In this document: positions 1 to 5,954 of the stretch, one piece after another
How the letters are laid out: every line of letters starts with the position of its first letter
Numbering within the stretch: position 1 is the stretch's first letter
NCBI GenBank assembly: GCA_030654555.1
Contig: JAURXG010000060.1
Location: forward strand, 1-7,956
Source: Aquabacterium sp.
GTDB taxonomy: Bacteria > Pseudomonadota > Gammaproteobacteria > Burkholderiales > Burkholderiaceae_C
Direction: 5' to 3'
DNA length: 7,956 nucleotides
Program-made: the position numbers and the translations under genes
Notes under the pieces: model-generated
Told to the model about the DNA's origin: nothing
Databases searched by the model: none
Seen by the model: the letters and a program-made list of their open reading frames with translations, nothing else

Positions 1-2
1 AC

Positions 3-83
3 CTGGCTTTGTACGCCCTGAACTGGTTCGAGCCCAGGGGAAGGGAGGCCGCTGGAACCCCCGATCGGAACCCCGGATTCTAG
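3..83 (+). other. possible C-terminal tail of an upstream gene (uncertain)
   Basis: Frame 3 is open from the window edge to a TAG at 81-83 and reads LALYALNWFEPRG followed by a Gly/Pro/Arg-rich end. The first part looks protein-like (hydrophobic and aromatic residues), so it could be the last 26 codons of a gene entering from the left. Another frame (from base 2) is also open for about 70 codons and overlaps the small gene at 135, so being open is not strong evidence here. I cannot assign a family. The sequence to the left of the window would settle it. Confidence 0.2.
53..78. repeat. tandem 13-bp repeat, two copies
   Basis: TGGAACCCCCGAT (53-65) is directly followed by CGGAACCCCGGAT (66-78), identical at 11 of 13 positions. 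The pair lies just before the small gene and over the end of the possible upstream reading frame. It may be a recombinase or regulator site, or simple slippage; nothing in the sequence decides. Confidence 0.45.
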
Positions 84-134
84 CGAGCCTCGTAGGCATC
101 GGGCTCATGTTGATCGAACAGAAAGGTGATCGAC

Positions 135-269
135 ATGACGAAGAAGACCCAAGAGAGCTATCGCAGCGCTGTGACCGGCAGGTACGTCAAGGAGCACTAC
201 GGCAAGACGCACCCTGACACGACTGTCAAGGAGCGGACGCCGGCACCTCAGGCGCCGAAGAGGAAGTAA
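135..269 (+). CDS. small basic protein of 44 residues, unknown function
   Basis: The frame runs from ATG 135 to TAA 267-269. A good Shine-Dalgarno, AAAGGTGA at 122-129, ends five bases before the ATG and fixes the start. The product begins MTKKTQESYRSAVTGRYV and ends in a Pro/Lys/Arg-rich tail (PKRK). It is hydrophilic and basic, without a signal peptide or membrane segment. From memory, its core (SAVTGRYV, then HP-TTVKE) resembles a scattered group of tiny bacterial and phage proteins that databases list as hypothetical or, doubtfully, as transporter related; no function is established. It lies 64 bp upstream of the zinc-ribbon/HEPN-like gene on the same strand, with a strong stem-loop between them, so the two may share a transcript. 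It could be a small regulator or antitoxin-like partner, but only proximity suggests this. Confidence 0.72.
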   Translation: MTKKTQESYRSAVTGRYVKEHYGKTHPDTTVKERTPAPQAPKRK

Positions 270-280
270 CCGCAAGGTCG

Positions 281-309
281 AGGGGCACCGGGAACCGGTG
301 CCCCTTGTT
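281..309 (+). terminator. strong stem-loop, intrinsic terminator or attenuator
   Basis: AGGGGCACCGG (281-291) and CCGGTGCCCCT (295-305) are perfect 11-bp inverted arms around a GAA loop. They are followed by TTGTTGCTCTT, which is T-rich but not a pure run. The hairpin starts 12 bases after the stop of the small gene and ends 28 bases before the ATG of the next gene. It could end the small-gene transcript fully or partly, or act as a processing or stability element. I see no good promoter between it and the downstream gene, so partial read-through is plausible. Confidence 0.72.
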
Positions 310-333
310 GCTCTTCAGCCGCGTAGAGGTCCA

Positions 334-1362
334 ATGTTTGACAACCTGATGCGAGAACTGCGCGCTCTCGAGCGCCAGTCGATCTCAGTCCCCATCGACA
401 GCGACGAGAAGGGTTACATCGACAAAGAGTGCCCGTCGAGCAACTGCGAGTTCCAGTTCAAGATCAAGGGGGAAGACTGGACGAACATCTGCCGCGACGA
501 AGGTGTCTGGTGTCCGATGTGTGGTCATGCGTCGCCGGCCAGGAACTGGTTTACCAAGGCCCAGGTTCGACACGCCGAGCGGCATGCTCGCAGAGTCATC
601 GAGGCGACGATCGACGGTGCAATGCGCGCCGACGCGCGCGCATTCAATCGGCGGCAACCGAAGAACTCGTTGATCTCGATGTCGATGAAGGTGGGTGGCT
701 CACCGGCCTTCACGCCGCACAGAGTTCCGGCCGCTGCGTCTGCGGCTATGGAACTGGAGATCTCGTGCGAGAAGTGCAGTTGCCGATTCGCAGTCATCGG
801 CTCGGCGTACTTCTGTCCCGCCTGCGGCCACAGTTCCGTGGATCGCATGTTCGACGACTCGCTGCGCAAGATCAGGGCCAAGAAGGACAACGTGGACGTT
901 GTGCGCAACGCCATCGCGGCGTCGGCTGGACGCGATGAGGCCGAACTGATGTGTCGATCGCTGATTGAGTCATGCCTTCAGGACGGAGTGACTGCCTTTC
1001 AGCGGTGCTGCGAGGGCCTGTATGCCTCGACCGGACCGGCGACGCCTGCGCCGATGAATGCCTTCCAGCGACTCGCGCAAGGCAGCGAGCTTTGGGCGGC
1101 GAGGGTCGGCATCACCTACGCAGACATCCTTGGCGCTGCGGATCTGGAGCGACTCAGGCGACTGTTCCAGAAGCGGCACCTGCTGGCTCACAGCGATGGC
1201 ATCGTCGACCAGCGCTACATCAACGAGTCGGGCGACATGACGTACAAGGTCGGACAGCGCATCACAGTCGCAACGTCGGAGGTCGACGACATCGTGGCAG
1301 GCATCGGCCGATTGGTCGGAGGCCTGCGGAGCGCCATCGGCGCACCGCCGGAACGGCCGTAG
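334..1362 (+). CDS. double zinc-ribbon protein with C-terminal HEPN-like domain
   Basis: The protein has 342 residues from ATG 334. The frame can be extended to GTG 298, but that codon lies inside the stem-loop, while AGAGG at 325-329 precedes ATG 334. Two similar Cys clusters are visible: C33-x4-C38 with C60-x2-C63 (ending CPMCGH), and C145-x2-C148 with C161-x2-C164 (ending CPACGH). Each fits a zinc ribbon, and together they suggest an internal duplication. The C-terminal 130 or so residues look like a helical bundle. Near residues 281-286 they carry RHLLAH (bases 1174-1191), which matches the Rx4-6H motif of HEPN ribonuclease domains, with a polar residue after the Arg as in active members. 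HEPN proteins often cleave RNA in toxin-antitoxin, abortive-infection and CRISPR systems, so an RNA-targeting defence role is possible but inferred. No signal peptide or membrane segment is visible, so it is probably cytoplasmic. Its codon use is less GC-rich than that of the genes to the right, which suggests acquisition. I do not recognise a named gene. Confidence 0.85.
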   Translation: MFDNLMRELRALERQSISVPIDSDEKGYIDKECPSSNCEFQFKIKGEDWTNICRDEGVWCPMCGHASPARNWFTKAQVRHAERHARRVIEATIDGAMRADARAFNRRQPKNSLISMSMKVGGSPAFTPHRVPAAASAAMELEISCEKCSCRFAVIGSAYFCPACGHSSVDRMFDDSLRKIRAKKDNVDVVRNAIAASAGRDEAELMCRSLIESCLQDGVTAFQRCCEGLYASTGPATPAPMNAFQRLAQGSELWAARVGITYADILGAADLERLRRLFQKRHLLAHSDGIVDQRYINESGDMTYKVGQRITVATSEVDDIVAGIGRLVGGLRSAIGAPPERP

Positions 1363-1705
1363 CTTGCTGCGAGGTTAGGGCTGCCCGCCATGGTCGAAGG
1401 GCCGGCCCCAGGCCGTGAGAGCGTCATTGCGATTGACGAGCAAGACCGCGAGAATGTCGTTGCTGACGGTCTCAAGACGTCCCATACGGACAAGGGGAAC
1501 AGACGGGGGAACAAGTCAGTTTTCCTCGGCGCTTTTCCCAATGAGATCAACAGCTTAGGCCGCCGTTTTGTATCCCATCAGCCACCCCAAGAACATCGCG
1601 CGCAGCGGGCGCAGCGCAGGCGACTGAATCGCTTCAGGCGCCACCTGCCTCCAAGACCACCGGGCCTCGCGCCCGGCTTTTGGTTTCTGGGCCGCCCCGC
1701 TGCGC
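1363..1705. other. gene-poor junction between accessory and core-like DNA
   Basis: No convincing gene is present in these 343 bases. A plus frame from ATG 1390 stays open but has no Shine-Dalgarno and runs through the hairpin at 1660-1676 into the antisense of the kinase gene. A minus frame ending at TAA 1555-1557 gives a hydrophobic end (MFLGWLMGYKTAA), but its only start lies inside the kinase gene. The stretch holds AGGGGAACA (1493-1501) and GGGGGAACA (1505-1513) as direct repeats 12 bases apart, a small CTGAA/TTCAG hairpin (1624-1637), and a terminator-like hairpin. Base composition rises toward the right. It may be the edge of an inserted element, but no duplicated attachment core can be shown inside this window. 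Confidence 0.4.
1660..1683. terminator. hairpin terminator between convergent genes
   Basis: CCGGGC (1660-1665) and GCCCGG (1671-1676) form a 6-bp GC stem around CTCGC. Reading plus, it is followed by CTTTTGGTTT, a usable T-rich tail. Reading minus, it lies about 30 bases past the histidine-kinase stop but is followed by TGGTCTTGG, a weaker tail. It probably insulates the convergent genes, more effectively on the plus strand. Confidence 0.6.
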
Positions 1706-3952
1706 TCAGGGGGTGTCGCCGGACAGCGGCGCCTGCACCTCGCAGCGGATGCCACGGCCCTCGCGCTCCACCCACCGGACCTGGCCGCCCAGCAGCTTGA
1801 CCCGCTTGCGCACGCCGCCCAGTCCCAGGCCGTGCGACCAGGTCTCAGGGGCTCGGCCGTTGCCGTCGTCGCTCACGCTGAGCGTCAGGTGGTCGCGGTC
1901 GAACTGCAGCACGATCTCCACCTGCGTGGCCTGCGCATGGGTCAGGATGTTGTTGACCAGCTCGCGCAGCACCCGCGTCAGCGCCGACCACTGCACCACC
2001 GTCAGCGTCAGGTCCCGGTCGGCCGAAAAGCTCCAGTGCAGGTCGCAGCCGGCGGCGCTGAGCCGCTGCGTGATGTCGGCCTTCCATTCGGCGGCCGCGT
2101 GCGACAGCCGGTGGCTGGAGGCTGCCAGCCCGCGGGTCAGCGTCTTCAGGTCCTGCAGCGTGTGGCGGATGTATTCCTCGATCTCGGCATTCGGCGCCTT
2201 GTACATCAGCGTCAGCAGGCGCGCGCCGATGTCGTCGTGCAGGTCTTGCGCGATGCGGGTGCGCTCCTCGGTGCGGCCATGCTCGACCGCGCGGTCGTAG
2301 GCCACGGCGCGGCGCAACTGCTCGAGCAACTGCTCGCACAGCTCGCGGTCCTGCTGGGTGAACAGGCGGCGGCCGCGTCGGGCGTGGCGCAGCACGATGG
2401 CGCCCGGTTCGGTGCCCGCCAGGCGGGGGATGGGCACCACCATCGTGGCGCCGTCGGCGGCCACCCGCACCCGCGACACCGCCCGCGCGGTGGGTGCCGC
2501 CTGCAGCGGGTCGAACACCTCGCACAGCAGCGCGCTGAGCTGGCGGCCGGCCTGCCCGGGTGACTGCTCCAGTTCGCGCGCGGCGCGGTACAGGCTGTCG
2601 AACATGCGCTCGGCGCTCAGGGCCCCCGAGCCGGCGAGTTGGCCGTGAATCCACGGTCGCGCCAGCGCATACACCGCCAGCGACAGGCCGACGGCCAGCG
2701 CGAGCGAGGTCAGCGGCTGCAGCCCCAGGATGGCCAGGGACAGCAAGTCGAGCGAGGTGACCACGGTGGCCACGCCGGCCAGCAGCATGAACTCGCGCAG
2801 CACCTGCCGGGAGCGCGACAGGAAGGGCCCCAGCATCAGCAACGAGGCGAAGAACACCACCCAGATGATGGAGCCGATGGTGGCCACCTGGTACTGCACC
2901 GTGCCGTCGCGCCCCGCGGCGGCGATGGCCAGGTTCAACAGCAGCAGCGTGCCGACGCCGGCCAGCACCAGCCGCTGCAGCAGGCGGGCTAGCGGATTGA
3001 CCGGCTGATCCTGCCGCTGGCGCAGCTGCGCGGCAGCGGTCAGTCCGCAGGCGATGCCCAGGCCCTGCGCCCACCACCACAGCCCGGCGGGTGGCGTCGA
3101 CAGCATCCAGACCAGGACGCCGCCGACCAACGCCCAGACCAGTGCGGCCCGCCAGCGTGCCCCGGCAAGGCGCTGGGGATACAGCAGCAGCACGTGCACG
3201 AGTGCCGCACCGGCGACGGCAGCAGCCAGGAGGCGCAGCGCCAGGTCGCCCCGCACCAGCGCCGCCGGCAGGCCCATGCCCTGCAGCGAGTCAGCGCCGA
3301 TCAGCAGCAGGTTGAGGCATTGCGACAGGGCCAGCACGCCGTACAGCACGGCGGGCAGTCCGGGCTGGGCCAGCAACACCACCGCGGCAGCCAGGTACAG
3401 GGCCAGGGCCAGCGCGCAGACGGCCCAGCACAGGGCGCCCAGGCCCGCCAGGCCCCGTGGGCGCGGCGCCAGCGTCAGCTGCAGGTCGTGGTGGAACTGC
3501 AGCAGCACCTGCGGCTGCTGCACCACCTCGCCGATGCGCGTGCGCAGCGCCTGATGCTGCTGCCGTTCGCCATCGTCGACGATCCAGCGCGGCGACCGCG
3601 GCAGCAGCGCGGCGCTGGCCTCCAGGCGCTCGCCATCGGCCGGCACCAGCGCCTGCAGCCGGTGCCCGATGGCCGATTGCAGCGCGGGGTCGCTGCTGGC
3701 CCCCAGCGTGATGGCACCGTCACCGGCCAGGTGCCAGGTCAGCGGCAGGTGGGGGGTGCCGGCCAGCAGGCGCAGCCACAGCACCACCACCGCCGCGCCC
3801 AGCAGGCCCAGCAGCAGCAGGCGGCGCGCGTGGTCGGCCGGCCGATGCGGTCGCTGGCGCGCCTGCGTGCCCACGGCCGCCTCCAACCAGCCGGAATCGA
3901 TGCGCGATTCGAGCGCAGCGCCTTCGGCCGACTTGGGCGGGCGCGCTGCCAT
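1706..3952 (-). CDS. polytopic sensor histidine kinase, NarX/UhpB-like (HisKA_3 type)
   Basis: This 748-residue membrane kinase probably phosphorylates the response regulator encoded just upstream. A cytoplasmic tail of about 43 residues leads to a first membrane segment (about 44-64). An extracytoplasmic stretch (about 65-165) is a likely sensor region, and roughly nine more hydrophobic segments lie between 167 and 432. Residues 450-550 may be a degenerate GAF-like domain followed by a coiled linker; this is unsure. The HisKA_3 dimerisation motif ERTRIAQDLHDDIG places the phospho-accepting His at 572. The ATPase domain shows ELVNNILTHA with Asn668, DDGNG at 695-699 and GLGLGG at 708-713, so all catalytic boxes look intact. 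It starts 39 bp after the regulator stop on the same strand. ATG 3952 has no clear Shine-Dalgarno, which may mean translational coupling or a different start. The ligand cannot be told from the sequence. Confidence 0.92.
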   Translation of the reverse strand: MAARPPKSAEGAALESRIDSGWLEAAVGTQARQRPHRPADHARRLLLLGLLGAAVVVLWLRLLAGTPHLPLTWHLAGDGAITLGASSDPALQSAIGHRLQALVPADGERLEASAALLPRSPRWIVDDGERQQHQALRTRIGEVVQQPQVLLQFHHDLQLTLAPRPRGLAGLGALCWAVCALALALYLAAAVVLLAQPGLPAVLYGVLALSQCLNLLLIGADSLQGMGLPAALVRGDLALRLLAAAVAGAALVHVLLLYPQRLAGARWRAALVWALVGGVLVWMLSTPPAGLWWWAQGLGIACGLTAAAQLRQRQDQPVNPLARLLQRLVLAGVGTLLLLNLAIAAAGRDGTVQYQVATIGSIIWVVFFASLLMLGPFLSRSRQVLREFMLLAGVATVVTSLDLLSLAILGLQPLTSLALAVGLSLAVYALARPWIHGQLAGSGALSAERMFDSLYRAARELEQSPGQAGRQLSALLCEVFDPLQAAPTARAVSRVRVAADGATMVVPIPRLAGTEPGAIVLRHARRGRRLFTQQDRELCEQLLEQLRRAVAYDRAVEHGRTEERTRIAQDLHDDIGARLLTLMYKAPNAEIEEYIRHTLQDLKTLTRGLAASSHRLSHAAAEWKADITQRLSAAGCDLHWSFSADRDLTLTVVQWSALTRVLRELVNNILTHAQATQVEIVLQFDRDHLTLSVSDDGNGRAPETWSHGLGLGGVRKRVKLLGGQVRWVEREGRGIRCEVQAPLSGDTP

Positions 3953-3991
3953 GGCGTGCTGCGGGCTAGGCGGCGGGCCGCGCCGAGGGGG

Positions 3992-4738
3992 TCAGACCAG
4001 GCCCTGCTTGGTGGCCAGCACCGCGGCTTCGGCGCGGCTGGACACGTTGAGCTTCTTGTAGATCGACTTGATGTGGTCGTTGACCGTGAACCACTTGATG
4101 CCCATCAGGCTGGCGATCTCCTTGATCGTGAAGCCCTTGCTCAGGTAGGTGAGCACTTCGCTCTCGCGCGGTGTCAGGCGCTCGTGGTCGGGCACCTTGC
4201 CGATGGGCACCGGCGCGCTGGTGGTGGCGAAGTCCTGCGACGAGTTGAAGCCCGAATCGGGCGCCGGCCGATCGCCGCTGAGCCGTCCGCCGTGGCGGAA
4301 GTGCGTGAGCAGGCGCCGTGCGATGGCCGGCGACAGCGGCGGCTGGCCGCGCACGATCTTCTGCAACTCTTCGACCAGCACCTCGAAGCGGTCTTCCTTC
4401 AGCAGGTAACCGTCGGCGCCGCATTGCAGCGCGGGGAACAGGTGGTCGTCGTCGGAGTAGAGCGTGGTGACGAGCTTGGTGGCCGGGTACTGCGTCAGCT
4501 CGGCCAGCAGTTCCATGCCGTTGCCGTCGGGCAGTTCGAGGTCGACCATGATCAGCTTGAACGGATCGACCCCATGCATGCCGCTGGCGCCGCCGGCGAT
4601 GCTGATCTGCGCCCGCGCGGTTTCCAGGTCCCCCGCCTCGGTGATGGCGATGGTGTCGCTGAAGCTTTCGCGCACCACGCGGCACAAGAAGCTGCGCGCC
4701 ACCGGGTTGTCTTCCAGGATGAGGACCTTGACGGCCAT
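3992..4738 (-). CDS. NarL/LuxR-family DNA-binding response regulator
   Basis: The 248-residue product has an N-terminal receiver domain (about 4-130) and a C-terminal LuxR helix-turn-helix (about 187-245). In the receiver, Glu9/Asp10 form the acidic pocket, Asp66 (MVDLELPDG) is the expected phosphorylation site, Thr91/Thr92 sit at the switch position, and Lys114 (YLLKED) is the conserved Lys. The HTH shows LTPRESEVLTYLSKGFTIKE and continues into a VNDHIKSIYKKL recognition region. The protein is about 30 residues longer than NarL because of extra residues before the phospho-Asp strand (about 48-60) and a longer linker (147-186). GGGAGA (complement of 4747-4752) ends eight bases before the ATG and supports the start. 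It is followed after 39 bp by the histidine kinase, its likely partner, giving a regulator-first operon. The target genes are unknown. Confidence 0.95.
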   Translation of the reverse strand: MAVKVLILEDNPVARSFLCRVVRESFSDTIAITEAGDLETARAQISIAGGASGMHGVDPFKLIMVDLELPDGNGMELLAELTQYPATKLVTTLYSDDDHLFPALQCGADGYLLKEDRFEVLVEELQKIVRGQPPLSPAIARRLLTHFRHGGRLSGDRPAPDSGFNSSQDFATTSAPVPIGKVPDHERLTPRESEVLTYLSKGFTIKEIASLMGIKWFTVNDHIKSIYKKLNVSSRAEAAVLATKQGLV

Positions 4739-4746
4739 GGCTGTTG

Positions 4747-4752
4747 TCTCCC
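4747..4752 (-). promoter_or_regulatory. Shine-Dalgarno of the response regulator
   Basis: The minus strand reads GGGAGA followed by CAACAGCC and the ATG at 4738. This is the clearest ribosome binding site in the two-component operon and decides the regulator start. Confidence 0.65.
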
Positions 4753-4797
4753 GCCGGCGATGCTAGCGCAGATGCCGGCCCGGCGGGGCGCCGTCGC

Positions 4798-4814
4798 GGC
4801 CGCATCGCGCGGCC
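4798..4814. repeat. short GC-rich hairpin between oxidoreductase and regulator
   Basis: GGCCGC (4798-4803) and GCGGCC (4809-4814) form a perfect 6-bp stem with a 5-base loop, about 25 bases after the oxidoreductase stop on the minus strand. There is no T run, so it is not a standard intrinsic terminator. It may pause transcription or be chance in GC-rich DNA. Confidence 0.3.
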
Positions 4815-4839
4815 CGCGCCAGCCCGCTGTCACTGACTG

Positions 4840-5817
4840 TTACGGTTGCACCAGCACCAGCTTGCCCACGACCTGGCGCGCGCCCATGCGGGCATAGGCA
4901 GCGGGCAGGTCGCTCAGCGCCATGGTCTGGTCGATCACCGGACGCACCTTGCCCTCGGCGTACCACTGCGCCAGCTGCTGCATGTCGCGGGCGAAGGCCT
5001 CGGGCTCGCGGCGCACGAAGTCACCCCAGAACACGCCGACGATGGCAGCGCCCTTGAGCAGCGTGAGGTTCAGCGGCAGTGCCGGGATGGCGCCGCCGGC
5101 GAAGCCCACCACCAGGTAGCGGCCACGCCAGGCGATCGAGCGGAACACCGGTTCGGCCAGGTCGCCGCCCACCGGGTCGTAGACCACGTCGGGGCCCTTG
5201 CCGTTGGTCAGCGCCTTGAGCGCGTCGCGGATGTTCTCGGTGCTGTAGTTGATGGTGGCGTCGGCGCCGATCTCGCGGCAGAGCTGGCACTTGGCGTCGG
5301 TGGACGCCGCGGCGATCACGCGCGCACCGGCGGCCTTGGCGATCTGCACCGCCGCGGTGCCCACACCGCCGGCCGCGCCCAGCACCAGCACGGTCTCGCC
5401 GGGCTGCAGCGCGGCGCGGTCCATCAGCGCATGCTGGGTGGTGCCGTAGGTCATCAGGAAGGCCGCGCCATGCTCGAAGGACATGCCCTCGGGCAGCGGC
5501 ACCAGCTTGTCGGCCGGCACGATGGCGTGGGTGCCGAAGCCGCCGGTGCCGCCCATCGCCGCCACGCGGTCGCCCGGCTTGACGCGGGTGACGCCTGCAC
5601 CCACCGCGTCGACCACGCCGGCGAACTCGCTGCCCGGCACGAAGGGCAGCGCCGGCTTGAACTGGTACTTGTTCTGCACGATCAGGATGTCAGGAAAGTT
5701 CAGGCTCGAGGCCTTCACCCGCAGGCGCACCTGGCCGGCCTGCGGCTCGGGCGTGGGCACCTCCTGCCACTGCAGGGTATCGACACCGGTGGGGTTGTGG
5801 CACATCCAGGCTTGCAT
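4840..5817 (-). CDS. zinc-free MDR family NAD(P)H:quinone oxidoreductase
   Basis: This 325-residue protein belongs to the medium-chain dehydrogenase/reductase superfamily, quinone-oxidoreductase branch, which transfers hydride from NADPH to quinones or activated alkenes in the cytoplasm. It has the N-terminal GroES-like fold motifs SLNFPDIL (38-45) and PGSEFAGVV (61-69), the nucleotide-binding loop GAAGGVG (147-153), and GADATINY (184-191) after the cofactor site. The Cys/His zinc ligands of alcohol dehydrogenases are absent, as expected for this branch. Length is typical. GAGAGGA (complement of 5824-5830) lies six bases before ATG 5817 and fixes the start. The true substrate cannot be read from the sequence; acyl-CoA or enone reductases of the same superfamily are alternatives. 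It is divergent from surE, and 101 bp separate it from the downstream regulator gene, so co-transcription with the two-component genes is possible but not shown. Confidence 0.93.
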   Translation of the reverse strand: MQAWMCHNPTGVDTLQWQEVPTPEPQAGQVRLRVKASSLNFPDILIVQNKYQFKPALPFVPGSEFAGVVDAVGAGVTRVKPGDRVAAMGGTGGFGTHAIVPADKLVPLPEGMSFEHGAAFLMTYGTTQHALMDRAALQPGETVLVLGAAGGVGTAAVQIAKAAGARVIAAASTDAKCQLCREIGADATINYSTENIRDALKALTNGKGPDVVYDPVGGDLAEPVFRSIAWRGRYLVVGFAGGAIPALPLNLTLLKGAAIVGVFWGDFVRREPEAFARDMQQLAQWYAEGKVRPVIDQTMALSDLPAAYARMGARQVVGKLVLVQP

Positions 5818-5889
5818 GGGGGGTCCTCTCGAGCGGGTGGGTGGGGCGGGCTGATGGGGCGGGTTGTTCGGGCTGCCGCGGCGCGGCCG

Positions 5890-5895
5890 ATGATA
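5890..5895 (-). promoter_or_regulatory. putative -10 element of the oxidoreductase gene
   Basis: The minus strand reads GTGCC-TATCAT-CGG, a good sigma-70-like -10. The region 17 bases upstream (GGGCTT) is a poor -35. A start near 5883 would leave a leader of about 65 bases before the ATG at 5817. It mirrors the surE -10 on the other strand. Confidence 0.42.
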
Positions 5896-5939
5896 GGCAC
5901 GGGCCTAACGGCAAGCCCGTCGCGCGGGTGACGGGTGCC

Positions 5940-5945
5940 TACAAT
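5940..5945 (+). promoter_or_regulatory. putative -10 element of surE
   Basis: TACAAT sits only nine bases before the surE ATG at 5955, followed by the CG common after -10 boxes in these bacteria. No good -35 is seen at the usual distance; a TG pair at 5936-5937 is one base off the extended -10 position. Transcription would begin at about 5952, giving a leader of about three bases or none. Confidence 0.55.
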
Positions 5946-5954
5946 CGCCCTCCC

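Larger units (their letters stand above)
5888..5947. repeat. inverted 13-mers carrying two divergent -10 boxes
   Basis: GTGCCTACAATCG (5935-5947, plus) and GTGCCTATCATCG (complement of 5888-5900, minus) match at 11 of 13 positions and point outward across a 34-base spacer. Within it, ACGGGC (5899-5904) and GCCCGT (5915-5920) form a further small inverted repeat. The layout would place the two -35 regions on top of each other, so the promoters may compete for polymerase or share a regulator. Confidence 0.5.

Noticed and set aside
20..40. GGTTCGAGCCC resembling a tRNA T-arm
   Set aside because: The stem pairs only four bases and no acceptor stem or CCA end follows, so a tRNA or tmRNA 3' end is not supported.
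298..333. GTG 298 as start of the zinc-ribbon/HEPN-like gene
   Set aside because: The codon lies inside the right arm of the strong stem-loop and has no ribosome binding site; ATG 334 has AGAGG just upstream.
1555..1755. 66-codon minus-strand frame ending LGWLMGYKTAA
   Set aside because: Its end looks somewhat protein-like and could be a remnant, but its only start lies inside the kinase gene in another frame and no ribosome binding site is seen. Not enough to call a gene.
1390..1800. 136-codon plus-strand frame in the gene-poor stretch
   Set aside because: There is no ribosome binding site, no recognisable motif, and it reads through the terminator-like hairpin into the antisense of the kinase gene.
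3194..4897. Open reading frame of 567 codons on the plus strand, antisense to the kinase and regulator
   Set aside because: It is Gln/Arg/Ala-rich low-complexity sequence, the usual shadow of GC-rich genes. The minus-strand genes have intact, ordered domain motifs over the same bases.
5841..5954. Upstream extension of surE to 5841
   Set aside because: The added residues are unlike SurE, whose conserved sequence begins at MRILIANDDG, and the likely promoter lies within this stretch.
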